Source: Saccharothrix deserti (GTDB taxonomy: Bacteria > Actinomycetota > Actinomycetes > Mycobacteriales > Pseudonocardiaceae). From it: a DNA stretch of 50,495 nt. Location of the stretch: NCBI RefSeq assembly GCF_009769385.1, contig NZ_VKAB01000054.1, positions 1-50,495 of the forward strand. Direction: 5' to 3'. This document shows, piece after piece, positions 1 to 8,002 of this stretch. The notes below the pieces were generated by a model. It was not told the DNA's origin, ran no database searches, and saw nothing but the letters and a program-made list of their open reading frames with translations. Every line of letters begins with the position of its first letter. The stretch's first letter is position 1. A program made the position numbers and the translations under genes.

Positions 1-124
1 ACACGCTTGGACTTCCGGGCCCGATCAGGCTCGCCCGGGGATCGTGGAGGCTTCGGCACGCCCCGATTGTCCCGCCCCGCAAGAGAGAACACCCGCAACG
101 ACTCACCCTATTGCCGAAAGATCT

Positions 125-742
125 TTAAGCGCCTAGCAGACCCCGTTCGTAGGCCACCGCCACGGCGGCGGCGCGGTCCTTCACGCCCAGCTTGGCGTAG
201 ACGTGCACCAGGTGCGTCTTCACGGTCGCCTCGCTGATGAAGAGCTTCGCCGCCGCCTCGCGGTTCGTGCACCCGCGTGCGATCAGGCCCAACACCTCCA
301 CCTCGCGGTCGCTCAACGGCTCCGCCGCGGGCGTGCGGACCTGACCCACCAGCCGGGTCGCCACCGACGGCGACAGCACCGCCTCTCCCCTGGCCGCCGA
401 ACGCACCGCCCGGAACAGCTCCTCGCGCGGCGTGTCCTTCAAGAGGTACCCGGTGGCACCGGCCTTGATCGCGGGCAGCACGTCGCTGTCCGTGTCGTAC
501 GTGGTCAGCACCAGCACGCGGGTCGGGAAGTCACGCAGCCGCTCGATCGCCGTGACGCCGTCCACGCCGGGCATCCGCAGGTCCATCAGCACGACGTCCG
601 GCCGCGCGGCCCGCACCACGGCCACCGCCTCCGCGCCGTCCGCCGCCTCACCCACCACCTCGACGTCACCGGCGCCCGCGAGCATCCCGCGCAGCCCGTC
701 GCGCACCACCGGGTGGTCGTCCACGATCACCACGCGGATCAC
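125..742 (-). CDS. NarL/LuxR-family response regulator
   Basis: Two-component response regulator of 205 aa. The receiver domain spans about residues 1-118, with the acidic pair in IVDDH near residue 8, the phospho-acceptor in LMDLRMPG at D54, the switch Thr in LTTYD and K102 in LLKD. A LuxR-type helix-turn-helix lies at about 140-200 (LSDREVEVLGLIARG, then SEATVKTHL). I chose the GTG at 742 because the receiver begins right there and its GTGA overlaps the TGA of the kinase gene by 4 bp, a typical coupled start; longer in-frame starts only add non-homologous residues inside the kinase gene. It is very likely the partner of that kinase and controls the adjoining ABC exporter or its own operon, though the target is inferred. 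Confidence 0.93.
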   Translation of the reverse strand: MIRVVIVDDHPVVRDGLRGMLAGAGDVEVVGEAADGAEAVAVVRAARPDVVLMDLRMPGVDGVTAIERLRDFPTRVLVLTTYDTDSDVLPAIKAGATGYLLKDTPREELFRAVRSAARGEAVLSPSVATRLVGQVRTPAAEPLSDREVEVLGLIARGCTNREAAAKLFISEATVKTHLVHVYAKLGVKDRAAAVAVAYERGLLGA

Positions 743-1944
743 CGGGCAACCTCCGCCGGGATCGCGGGCACCGACGCGGACACCGCCGTGCCGCCGCCCG
801 GCTCCGACTCCACGACCAGCGCACCCGCCAGGCGGGACACCCGCTGCCGCATGCCGACCAGCCCGAAACCGTCCGTGTGCGCCGCCGGGTCGAACCCGGC
901 GCCGTCGTCGCGCACGTCCAGCGTCACCACGTCCTCCATGTACGACAACGTCAACCCGACACGTGAAGCGCGGGCGTGCTTGGCCACGTTCGTCAACGCC
1001 TCCTGCGCGGTGCGCAGCAACGTCACCTCCACCTCGGGGTGCAGAGCGCGCGCTGCACCCGTCGTGTGCACCGACGCGGCCACCCCGGTCTGGTCGGTCC
1101 ACCCCGTGACGACCTCGGCCAGCGCGTCCGGCAGGTTCGCGTCCTCCAACGCCGGCGGGCTGAGGGCGTGCACCGAACGACGGGCCTCGGCCAGGTTCTC
1201 CCGCGCCAGCCGCAACGCCGTTTCAACGTGACGAGGCGGGTTCTCGTCGGCCTGGAGCTGGGTGATGATGCCGGTGAACCCCTGGGCGAGCGTGTCGTGG
1301 ATCTCCCGCGCCAACCGCTGCCGCTCGTCCAGCACACCCGCCTCACGGGCCTGGATGAGCAGCTGGGCGTGCAGGCCCGCGTTCTCCTCCATCATCGCCG
1401 CCAGCTCGGCCACCATCTCCTTGCGGCGCCTGGACTGCTCCGTGGTGACGTGCCCCAGCATGGTGAACGTGGAGGCGATCGTCACGATGAACACGACGAT
1501 GAGCGCGTAGACCACGATCGGTCCGGGCTCGGCCGGCGGGAGGCCGCCGAACAGGGACGTCGCCGCCAGCACCCCGTTGACCGCCACCCCGGCGAACTTC
1601 CACCCGCCGGGCAGGACCTCGATCGCGTAGATGTACCCGGCGAAGGAGTAGAACCCGAACATCGGGTCACTCAGCCCCAGCACCCCGTACGCCACCAGGA
1701 CACCGACGAAGAACACCGCCATCAGGCCGGGTCGGGAGCGCCAGCCCGGGTGCAGGGTGAACCACCACAGCATCCACAGAGCGGTCGCCACCGCGATGCC
1801 GACGTTGACGGCCTTGGTCTGCCCCTGGTCCGGCGTCATCACCAGGTACATCACCGTCGACAGCACCAGCACGAAGTACGGGATGGCGTGCCCGGCGACG
1901 TTCAACCGCCGTTCCCAGCTGTCGAGCGCGTCCATCACGCCCAC
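739..1944 (-). CDS. DesK/LiaS-type sensor histidine kinase
   Basis: Membrane sensor kinase of 401 aa. Five to six hydrophobic segments fill about residues 15-170. A dimerisation and phospho-acceptor helix (HisKA_3) follows, with LAREIHDTLAQG placing the phosphorylated histidine near residue 216. The GHKL ATPase domain is complete: N box in LLRTAQEALTNVAKHA, G1 in VRDDGAGF and G2 in GFGLVGMRQR. There is no large extracellular sensor loop, so it probably senses the membrane itself or a partner transporter, as LiaS/DesK-type kinases do. The start lies 3 bp after the upstream permease gene and the stop overlaps the regulator start, so all four genes from 3587 down to 125 look like one operon (exporter, then its two-component system). 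Confidence 0.93.
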   Translation of the reverse strand: MGVMDALDSWERRLNVAGHAIPYFVLVLSTVMYLVMTPDQGQTKAVNVGIAVATALWMLWWFTLHPGWRSRPGLMAVFFVGVLVAYGVLGLSDPMFGFYSFAGYIYAIEVLPGGWKFAGVAVNGVLAATSLFGGLPPAEPGPIVVYALIVVFIVTIASTFTMLGHVTTEQSRRRKEMVAELAAMMEENAGLHAQLLIQAREAGVLDERQRLAREIHDTLAQGFTGIITQLQADENPPRHVETALRLARENLAEARRSVHALSPPALEDANLPDALAEVVTGWTDQTGVAASVHTTGAARALHPEVEVTLLRTAQEALTNVAKHARASRVGLTLSYMEDVVTLDVRDDGAGFDPAAHTDGFGLVGMRQRVSRLAGALVVESEPGGGTAVSASVPAIPAEVAR

Positions 1945-1947
1945 CCC

Positions 1948-2682
1948 CTACTCCCAGCGGAACGACTTCGCCGCGACCGTACCGGCCACCAGCGTGATCA
2001 GGGCCGGCACACCGACCTGCACCGGATCCGGCGCGACGCCCAGCCACGACTCCTGCAACGCCTCCACGCCCGGCGGCAGGTACTCGCCGACGCGGATCAG
2101 GAACTCCGGCATCAGGAACCGGGGCAGGTACGCCCCGCCGAAGAACATGACCAGCATGAACACCACCGTCGCCCAGCCACCGGCGGACCGCGCGTTCGGC
2201 GCCCAGGCCGCGATCAGCAGGCCCAGGGCGGACAGCGACAGCATGCCCAGCAGGCACGTCACCAGGAACCCGACCGGGTGGTGCGGCAGGTCGATGTCGA
2301 ACACCAACCGGCACACCAGCATGAGCAGCACCAGGGAGGTCGCGCCCGCGATCACGTTGACGACGACCTGGGCGATCAGCAGGCGTGCGGGGTGGACGGG
2401 GGTGGTGGAGAAGCGGCGCAGCACGCCCTTCTCGCGGTAGGTGGCGACGGTGGCGGGCAGCTTGTTCAGGCCCAGGAACGCCAACGCGATCACCACCAGC
2501 GTGGACACGTAGGCGTCGATGAACCGCAGGTTGCCGAACTGGGGGTCGGGGGTGCGCAACGCGGGGATCGCGCCGAGCACCAGCAGCAGGATGGTCGGGA
2601 AGAGGATGGCGAACACCACCATGCTCGGCTCGCGCAGGAACAGCTTCCACTCGGTGTTGACGATCTTCAGCATGGTGCTCAC
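1948..2682 (-). CDS. ABC-2 type exporter permease (DrrB-like)
   Basis: Integral membrane subunit of 244 aa. The N-terminal stretch (NTEWKLFLREPSMVVFAILFPTILLLVLG) is characteristic of ABC-2 permeases, followed by about five more hydrophobic helices, including a segment around FFGGAYLPRFLMPEFLIRVG that is common in drug/lipid exporter permeases. It overlaps the upstream ATPase gene by 4 bp (ATGA at 2679-2682) and sits 3 bp before the kinase gene. It forms the transmembrane channel with the ATPase. Substrate is unknown; DrrAB-like systems export antibiotics or lipids, and the linked LiaS-like kinase suggests a response to membrane-active compounds (inference). Confidence 0.9.
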   Translation of the reverse strand: MSTMLKIVNTEWKLFLREPSMVVFAILFPTILLLVLGAIPALRTPDPQFGNLRFIDAYVSTLVVIALAFLGLNKLPATVATYREKGVLRRFSTTPVHPARLLIAQVVVNVIAGATSLVLLMLVCRLVFDIDLPHHPVGFLVTCLLGMLSLSALGLLIAAWAPNARSAGGWATVVFMLVMFFGGAYLPRFLMPEFLIRVGEYLPPGVEALQESWLGVAPDPVQVGVPALITLVAGTVAAKSFRWE

Positions 2683-3587
2683 TCCGTGAACGTGCGGCCG
2701 GTGAGGCGGATGAAGGCGTCGTCCAGGCCCGCCTGCTCGATGCGCAGGTCGGCGGCGACGACGTGGTTGCGGGCGAGCATGGACGTGACGGCGTGCAGCA
2801 GGTTGCCGGTGCCGGTCACGACGAGCTGCGGTCCGTGCTCCTCGACCTTCGAGACCTCGGGCAGCTCTTCGAGCAGCGCGACGTCGAACGGCGTGGCCGG
2901 ACGGAACCGGACCCGCTGCTCACCGTCCACTCGTGACACCAGCCCGGCCGGGCTGTCCACCGCGACGAGCCTGCCCGCGTCGATCAGCGCGATCCGGTCG
3001 CACAGCCGCTCGGCTTCTTCCATGAAGTGGGTGACCAGGACGACCGTGACGCCGGAGTCGCGGATCTGCTCGACCAGGCTCCACGTGTCGCGGCGGGCCT
3101 GCGGGTCCAGGCCCGTGGTCAGCTCGTCCAGCACCGCGACCTTGGGCTTGCCGATCAGCGCCAACGCGATGGAGACGCGTTGCTTCTGGCCGCCGGAGAG
3201 CTTGCGGTACTCCGTCCTGACCCGATCGGCCAGGTCCAGTCGGGCCAGCAGCTCCCGCCAGTCGGCGGAGTCGCGGTAGAAGGAGGCGTAGAGGTCCAGC
3301 GCCTCGCCGACCCGGATGCGGTCGGGCAGTTCACTCTGCTGCAACTGAACACCCAACCGGGTGCGCAGTTTCACCCGATCGCGTTGCGGGTCCAGCCCGT
3401 CGACACGGATCGTGCCGCCGTCCGGCGAGCGCAGCCCCTCGACGCACTCGACGGTCGTGGTCTTCCCCGCCCCGTTCGGGCCGAGGATCCCGAAGATCTC
3501 CCCCTCGTCGACGGTGAACGACACACCGTCCACCGCGACCTTCCGGTCGTACCTCTTGACGAGGTCGACCACCTCGATGATTGCCAT
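2679..3587 (-). CDS. ABC exporter ATP-binding protein (DrrA-like)
   Basis: ATPase subunit of 302 aa. It shows Walker A (GPNGAGKTT, about residues 35-43), the Q-loop, the ABC signature LSGGQKQR and Walker B VAVLDELTTGLD, followed by the H-loop in VLVTHFMEEAERLCDR. The C-terminal extension of about 80 residues is typical of DrrA/NodI-type exporters. The Walker B segment reads DELTTGLD rather than the usual DEPTTGLD; the catalytic Glu is intact. ATG at 3587 is the first gene of the minus-strand operon. A perfect 20-bp palindrome lies 57-76 bp upstream, a likely operator. The neighbouring TetR gene at 3831-4412 is one candidate regulator. Confidence 0.93.
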   Translation of the reverse strand: MAIIEVVDLVKRYDRKVAVDGVSFTVDEGEIFGILGPNGAGKTTTVECVEGLRSPDGGTIRVDGLDPQRDRVKLRTRLGVQLQQSELPDRIRVGEALDLYASFYRDSADWRELLARLDLADRVRTEYRKLSGGQKQRVSIALALIGKPKVAVLDELTTGLDPQARRDTWSLVEQIRDSGVTVVLVTHFMEEAERLCDRIALIDAGRLVAVDSPAGLVSRVDGEQRVRFRPATPFDVALLEELPEVSKVEEHGPQLVVTGTGNLLHAVTSMLARNHVVAADLRIEQAGLDDAFIRLTGRTFTE

Positions 3588-3643
3588 GCCTCAAGCGTGG
3601 TCGCGGCGGCGTTCGTCCGGATCACTCGGCGGGCCAGACCTCG

Positions 3644-3663
3644 GATCAACCGATCGGTTGATC
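3644..3663. promoter_or_regulatory. Perfect 20-bp palindrome, candidate operator
   Basis: The sequence GATCAACCGATCGGTTGATC is its own reverse complement over all 20 bases. It lies 57-76 bp upstream of the ABC ATPase start and in the gap after the TetR gene, the position expected for a repressor site. Which protein binds is not shown; the TetR at 3831-4412 or the LuxR-type regulator at 125-742 are candidates. Confidence 0.6.
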
Positions 3664-3722
3664 GCCCGTAGACCACCCTGAACCCCCTCAGGGGTACGTG
3701 AGCGTTGAATTCAGGGGTCCTG

Positions 3723-3832
3723 AACGTAGGACTCTCGCGTTCCCAACGTAGGACTCTCGCGCTCTGAACGTAGGACACACCCGACGCGAACGTAGGACAC
3801 ACCGCACGCGAATGTAGGACTCTCGGGTGGTC
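3723..3832. repeat. Five tandem 22-bp repeats (AACGTAGGAC units)
   Basis: AACGTAGGAC recurs at 3723, 3745, 3767, 3789 and (as AATGTAGGAC) 3811, exactly every 22 bp. The ten-base core is conserved while the following 12 bases vary: units 1 and 2 continue TCTCGCG, units 3 and 4 continue ACAC, unit 5 continues TCTCGGG. The array ends at the stop of the TetR gene. It encodes nothing evident. The 22-bp period is close to two helical turns, so it could present one protein face repeatedly, or it could be a lineage-specific intergenic repeat. Confidence 0.75.
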
Positions 3833-4412
3833 AGGGGGTTAGGCCGTGTAGGACTTGGGTGAGCAGGGCGGTTACCACCTGCTCGTTGTGGTCCTTGTCG
3901 CCTGGGCGGAAGGTGCGGGCGGCGGCTTCTACGGCGCCGTGGATCAGGACGGCTCGCAGGCCCGGTTCGGGGACGTGGGCTTCCGCTAGGACGCCGACCA
4001 GGGGTGCCAGGAGTTTTTCGTGCTCGGCGCGGATCTGGGTGCGGGCGGCCTCGGGCAGCGCGTGGGCGGAGAGGGCGACGACGGCGCTGTGGCTGCCGTC
4101 GGCGATGATCTCCAGCTCGGTGCGGAGGTAGGCCTCGACCTTGGCCTCGACGCCCTCCACCGAGTGAACGGCGTCGACCAGCTTGCGCGCCCACTCCGGC
4201 AACTCGTCGGACACGATCGCGGCGACCAGCTCCTCGCGGGAGCGGAAGTACTCGTACAGGCTCGGCCGCGACAGACCGACGCGGCGGGCCAGCGACGCGA
4301 GGGTCAGTGCGTCCGCACCCTCCGACGCGACGATGTCGCGCCCCGCGTCCAGCAGGTCCCGCAGCCGGTTCGCGCGGTGCTGCGCGAGGGTGTCGGCGCT
4401 GATCCTGGGCAC
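3831..4412 (-). CDS. TetR/AcrR-family transcriptional regulator
   Basis: Regulator of 193 aa. The N-terminal helix-turn-helix is canonical: RDLLDAGRDIVASEGADALTLASLARRVGLSRPSLYEYFRSREEL, about residues 15-62. The rest is a helical ligand domain with no recognised family. I chose the GTG at 4412 because the TetR domain begins immediately after it; the 305-residue open frame upstream runs antisense through the neighbouring monooxygenase gene. It is divergent from that gene (81-bp gap with an inverted repeat), so repression of the monooxygenase gene is the simplest role. It also lies upstream of the ABC exporter operon. Confidence 0.9.
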   Translation of the reverse strand: MPRISADTLAQHRANRLRDLLDAGRDIVASEGADALTLASLARRVGLSRPSLYEYFRSREELVAAIVSDELPEWARKLVDAVHSVEGVEAKVEAYLRTELEIIADGSHSAVVALSAHALPEAARTQIRAEHEKLLAPLVGVLAEAHVPEPGLRAVLIHGAVEAAARTFRPGDKDHNEQVVTALLTQVLHGLTP

Positions 4413-4456
4413 GCGCCAGATCCTAGCCCTTGCTTTACCGACGCACCGTTGGAATA

Positions 4457-4479
4457 GTTCCCTACACAGCGTCGGGAAC
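4457..4479. promoter_or_regulatory. Inverted repeat between TetR and monooxygenase genes
   Basis: GTTCCC (4457-4462) and GGGAAC (4474-4479) form a 6-bp perfect inverted repeat with an 11-bp spacer in the 81-bp divergent gap. It sits just before the ribosome site GGAGGT (4483-4488) of the monooxygenase gene. A TetR operator is plausible, but the arms are short and this could be chance. Confidence 0.35.
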
Positions 4480-4493
4480 CACGGAGGTGTCGG

Positions 4494-4808
4494 ATGTTCG
4501 TCGCGACCAACCGATTGTTCGTCCCCGCCGAGCGCGCCGAGGAGTTCGAGGCGCACTTCCGCGACAACATGCGCACCTACCTGCCCGGCGTTCCCGGCCT
4601 GCGCCGCAGCACGCTGCTCCGCCCCACCCGCCCGGACCAGCCGTACGTGTCGGTCAACGAGTTCGACACCGAGGACGACTTCCGCGCCTGGGTCGCGTCG
4701 GACTCCTTCAAAGAGGCGCACAAGCGCAACGCCGGCATCGCCCGCCACGTGACGGGCAACGCCGTGGAGACCTTCCAGCCGTCGGAAGACCTCGTGCTCC
4801 TCACCTGA
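4494..4808 (+). CDS. IsdG-type antibiotic biosynthesis monooxygenase (ABM) domain protein
   Basis: Single-domain protein of 104 aa with the dimeric ferredoxin-like ABM fold signature (FVATNRLFVPAERAEEFEAHF, then PGLRRSTLLRP, then Y-V-S-V-NEF-D-DDFRAWVASDSFKEAH). The residues used by IsdG/IsdI-type heme-degrading monooxygenases are present at matching positions: Asn6, Trp66 and His76. That makes cofactor-free heme breakdown a serious possibility, although many ABM proteins act on other substrates. A strong ribosome site (GGAGGT) sits 5 bp before the ATG. It is divergently transcribed from a TetR gene, which probably controls it. No heme transporter is adjacent. Confidence 0.82.
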   Translation: MFVATNRLFVPAERAEEFEAHFRDNMRTYLPGVPGLRRSTLLRPTRPDQPYVSVNEFDTEDDFRAWVASDSFKEAHKRNAGIARHVTGNAVETFQPSEDLVLLT

Positions 4809-4826
4809 TCAGGAGCGTGACCACGG

Positions 4827-5450
4827 TCACGGGATGGTGATCGCCTTCATCCGGTTGATCTCGTCGGTCTGGGTCGCCACCACGTCGTTGGCCATCTCCT
4901 CGACCCGCACGTCGGAGCCGGTGGACAGCACTTCGACCGCCATCTGCAACGCGCCCTCGTGGTGGGCGGTCATCAGCTGGAGGTAGAGCCGGTCGAAGTC
5001 CGCGCCACGGGCCGCCTTCAACGCGGCCAGCTGCGCTTCGGTGGCCATGCCGGGCATGGACTCGTGGTCCACGTCCGGCAGGTCGGCGCTGTGGCCGTGC
5101 GCGGACGCGTTCTCGGCGAACTGCCGCTGCCACTGCTCCATGGCACCGATCTCCGGCCCCTGCGTGTCGTAAATCCGCGACGCCAGGCCGCGCACTGTCT
5201 CGTTCTGCGCGCGTTCCGGTGCCAGCGCGGACATGTCCAACGCCTGCTTGTGGTGCACGATCATGCGGGCCACGTACTTCAGGTCCGCCTCACTCGGCGC
5301 GACCCACCGGTCGGTGCCGATGTCGTCGGGCGACAACGTCTGCGCCTGCTCACCGGGGCCCTGCGGCACGATGATCGGCGGCTGGTCCTCCGCCTGCGCG
5401 GTGCACCCCGCCAGAACGGCGATCAGCACCGCGACGAACACGATCCGCAT
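4827..5450 (-). CDS. DUF305 lipoprotein
   Basis: Exported lipoprotein of 207 aa. The N-terminus is a lipoprotein signal peptide with lipobox LAGC (cysteine near residue 16). The mature part is a DUF305 domain (ferritin-like helical bundle) with the two diagnostic histidine motifs, MIVHHKQALDMS and MTAHHEGALQMA, and a Met/His-rich middle (GHSADLPDVDHESMPGMA). Such His/Met patterns are associated with copper handling in this family, but that is not proven here. ATG at 5450 places the signal peptide at the terminus; longer frames add low-complexity sequence. It converges on the monooxygenase gene with an 18-bp gap. Confidence 0.88.
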   Translation of the reverse strand: MRIVFVAVLIAVLAGCTAQAEDQPPIIVPQGPGEQAQTLSPDDIGTDRWVAPSEADLKYVARMIVHHKQALDMSALAPERAQNETVRGLASRIYDTQGPEIGAMEQWQRQFAENASAHGHSADLPDVDHESMPGMATEAQLAALKAARGADFDRLYLQLMTAHHEGALQMAVEVLSTGSDVRVEEMANDVVATQTDEINRMKAITIP

Positions 5451-5603
5451 CCCACTCCCCCTAGTAACTCCGGTCGGCCGCCAAGGTACCCGGCGGCCCC
5501 GACGGCCGGAAGTCGAAAAGATTCCCGACGATTGGCTCTGGTTCTTAGCGTTGCGAACGGGCGATACTGCGAACCCTGCACTGGGTTGGAAGGGGAACCT
5601 GAA

Positions 5604-7103
5604 GTGGAAGCACGCGATTCGACGCGGCGGCGCAGAACGCCGACCGCGGTCTTGGGGGCGTTCGCGCTGAGCCTGTCGGTCCTGACCTGGGCGCCTCAGG
5701 CGACCGCGGCTCCGGACGACGCCGACTTGGCCGGGCTGTCCGAGGCACAGCTCTCGAGCCAGGAGCAGCCGGCCGCCGGCATTCCCGGCGTCGACGAGAT
5801 CCGCAACAGCCGTAACGTCAAGCACCTGGCGAACCTGCCGAAGCCCGCGCCGTTCACCGCGTCCTCGACGTGGTCGGACCTGGCTTTCCAGAACGGCTAC
5901 GCGTTCGACGGCAACTACGACGGCTTCGTCATCTACGACGTGCGCAACCCGCACAAGCCGTCGATCGTGAGCACGGTGCTGTGCCCCGGCTCACAGAACG
6001 ACATCTCGGTCAAGGACAACCTGCTGTTCCTGTCCACCGACTCGTCGCGCAGCGACAACTCCTGCTCCAGCACGCCTCTCCCCGCGACCAACAAGGACGC
6101 GTGGGAAGGCATCAAGGTCTTCGACATCAGCGACAAGAAGAACCCGAAGTACGTCGCCGCGGTCGAGACGAAGTGCGGTTCGCACACCCACACGCTGGTG
6201 CCGGACAAGAAGGGCAAGGACGTCTACCTGTACATCTCGTCCTACGGGCCCAACGCGACCTTCCCGGACTGCCAGCCGCCGCACGACCTGATCTCCATCG
6301 TGAAGGTGCCGCTGAAGAACCCGGCGGCGGCCTCGCTGCTCTCCGAGCCGGTGCTGTTCCCGGACGGCGGCAACCCCGGTCGTGACGGCACGATCGAGGA
6401 CGGCTACGTCCGCGCCACCTCGGGCTGCCACGACATCACCGTGTACCCGTCGAAGGACCTCGCGGCCGGCGCCTGCATGGGTGACGGCGTGCTGTGGGAC
6501 ATCTCGGACCGCGAGCACCTGCGTGAGATCAGCCGTGTGCAGGACAACGTGAACTTCGCGTTCTGGCACTCGGCCACCTTCAACAACGCCGGCACCAAGG
6601 TCGTCTTCACCGACGAGCTCGGCGGCGGCAGCGCGGCCACCTGCAACGAGAAGATCGGCCCGCTGCGCGGTGCGGACGGCATCTACGACATCACCGGTCG
6701 CGGTGACGGTCGCAAGCTGGAGTTCCGCTCGTACTACAAGATCTCCCGGACCCAGGCCGACACCGAGAACTGCGTCGCGCACAACGGTTCGCTGATCCCC
6801 GTGCAGGGTCGCGACATCATGGTGCAGGCGTGGTACCAGGGCGGCATCTCGATCTGGGACTTCACCGACTCCAGCAACCCCAAGGAGATCGGCTGGTTCG
6901 AGCGCGGCCCGCTGCCCAACGGCGCCGGCGGCGGCTCGTGGTCGGCGTACTACTACAACGGCTACATCTTCTCGTCCGACATGGCCAAGGGCTTCGACGT
7001 GCTGGACATCCGCGACCCGCGGACGGCGACGGCGAAGTTCGTCCGCGTCGGCGAGTTGAACGTGCAGACGCAGGGCGCCTACCGGGACCTGTTCCCGCGG
7101 TAG
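5604..7103 (+). CDS. Secreted LVIVD-repeat beta-propeller protein
   Basis: Exported protein of 499 aa. It has a twin-charged N-terminus (RDSTRRRRT), a hydrophobic core and a likely cleavage site after ATAAP. The body carries repeated LVIVD-type blades such as GYAFDGNYDGFVIYDVRNPHKPSIVSTV, GIKVFDISDKKNPKYVAAVE, GVLWDISDREHLREISRV and GISIWDFTDSSNPKEIGWFE, which predict a beta-propeller. Function is unknown; such proteins are common exported actinobacterial proteins. I chose the GTG at 5604 because AAGGGG lies 8 bp before it and the signal peptide starts directly after; the frame is open much further upstream but that part is antisense to the DUF305 gene. A strong terminator follows. Confidence 0.85.
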   Translation: MEARDSTRRRRTPTAVLGAFALSLSVLTWAPQATAAPDDADLAGLSEAQLSSQEQPAAGIPGVDEIRNSRNVKHLANLPKPAPFTASSTWSDLAFQNGYAFDGNYDGFVIYDVRNPHKPSIVSTVLCPGSQNDISVKDNLLFLSTDSSRSDNSCSSTPLPATNKDAWEGIKVFDISDKKNPKYVAAVETKCGSHTHTLVPDKKGKDVYLYISSYGPNATFPDCQPPHDLISIVKVPLKNPAAASLLSEPVLFPDGGNPGRDGTIEDGYVRATSGCHDITVYPSKDLAAGACMGDGVLWDISDREHLREISRVQDNVNFAFWHSATFNNAGTKVVFTDELGGGSAATCNEKIGPLRGADGIYDITGRGDGRKLEFRSYYKISRTQADTENCVAHNGSLIPVQGRDIMVQAWYQGGISIWDFTDSSNPKEIGWFERGPLPNGAGGGSWSAYYYNGYIFSSDMAKGFDVLDIRDPRTATAKFVRVGELNVQTQGAYRDLFPR

Positions 7104-7136
7104 CCCGGACGGCCTAGCCGTTCAGACGCACCAGGA

Positions 7137-7166
7137 GGGGCCCGCCGCACACCAGCGGCGGGCCCC
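7137..7166 (+). terminator. Stem-loop terminator after LVIVD gene
   Basis: A perfect 12-bp GC-rich stem (GGGGCCCGCCGC with GCGGCGGGCCCC) encloses a 6-nt loop, 33 bp after the stop codon at 7103. Only two T residues follow, as is usual for actinobacterial terminators. Confidence 0.8.
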
Positions 7167-7345
7167 TTCGTCTGCACGGCCCCACGCGGTCTCGCACGAC
7201 CCTGTGAACATTGCATATTCCCCCTTTAACACCGCGGTGTCGCGCACAGGTACTCCTTGGCGGTGAATTCGCCCGCAATTCGGCCCTGCCGAGAGTAGAA
7301 TCGAAGGTGATTCCTCTTCACGAATTCCTCGCGAGGAGTATTCCC

Positions 7346-7960
7346 ATGCCGGACATGACCCTCTACCGGGGTGAGCGCAACAATGTCTGGCCGGACCCTG
7401 CCGTGCGCCTCATCTGGGGTGGCATGACGATTCGGGACCCGTGGCCGGGCGCGCGCCTGCCGAACCAGACGGCCACCGGCGCGTTGCCCGCGCTCTCGCG
7501 GGCGATCAGCACCGGTGGCGGCGACCTGGCGGCGTTCTCCCGCACCCTGCGCACGGCGGGCGTCTCGTACGGGCTGACCTTCGCCCGCACGCCCATCCCC
7601 GTCGACTCGGAATCCCACCACCACTACGTGGTCACGATCCACCACGCCCGCACGTTCCTGTTGCGCTACGGCGGCGTCGGCGGCTGGACTCTGGGCGACG
7701 AAGTGCCGTGGGTGACCGATCCGACCCTGGCCGACCAGGATTACGTGGTGCTGAACGGACCGGGCGTGAGCCGGTCGACGGTATTGGGTTACGGCCATTT
7801 CGCCGACGCGCCGGAAGTCACCTTGTTCACCGACGTGCCGACCGGGTGGGTGACTTCCGTGAACGGTCAGCCGATCGGCGCACGCGGTGTGCGCGTGCTG
7901 ACCGATTCGGCGTTGTCCGAAGCCGAACGGCTCAGGTTGACGAAATTGCGCCGGCCGTAG
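7346..7960 (+). CDS. Orphan 204-aa protein with ADP-ribosyltransferase-like features
   Basis: No confident family. ATG at 7346 follows GAGGAG at 7 bp, so longer upstream frames are unlikely. No signal peptide or membrane segment is visible. The order of elements resembles pierisin/scabin-type mono-ADP-ribosyltransferases: LYRGE near the start (Arg8 as the NAD-binding Arg), then PDPAVRLIWGGMTIRDP resembling the usual PxxIFxxGFxPR stretch, a strand HHHYVVTIHH, and finally APEVTLFTDVPTGWV, where Glu157 would take the catalytic place. The STS serine motif and the Q/E two residues before the Glu are not clear, so the assignment is tentative. The upstream gap 7167-7345 is unusually AT-rich (near 7209-7232), possibly its promoter. 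It converges on an ABC transporter operon. Confidence 0.6.
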   Translation: MPDMTLYRGERNNVWPDPAVRLIWGGMTIRDPWPGARLPNQTATGALPALSRAISTGGGDLAAFSRTLRTAGVSYGLTFARTPIPVDSESHHHYVVTIHHARTFLLRYGGVGGWTLGDEVPWVTDPTLADQDYVVLNGPGVSRSTVLGYGHFADAPEVTLFTDVPTGWVTSVNGQPIGARGVRVLTDSALSEAERLRLTKLRRP

Positions 7961-8002
7961 CGCCGGGCCGTCATGGGCCGGTACCACGTCGTCATGCCGG
8001 GA

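Noticed and set aside
976..3279. Very long plus-strand open frame opposite the exporter/two-component genes
   Set aside because: Its His/Gln/Arg-rich, motif-free product is the usual shadow of GC-rich minus-strand genes; the minus strand has four well-recognised genes there.
3723..3832. CRISPR array
   Set aside because: The 22-bp period with a 10-base core and 12-base variable part is far too short for a CRISPR repeat-spacer unit, and no cas gene is present.
4816..4831. Small dyad CGTGACC/GGTCACG as a terminator between convergent genes
   Set aside because: Only 7-bp arms with a 2-bp centre and it overlaps the stop codon of the DUF305 gene; too weak to call.
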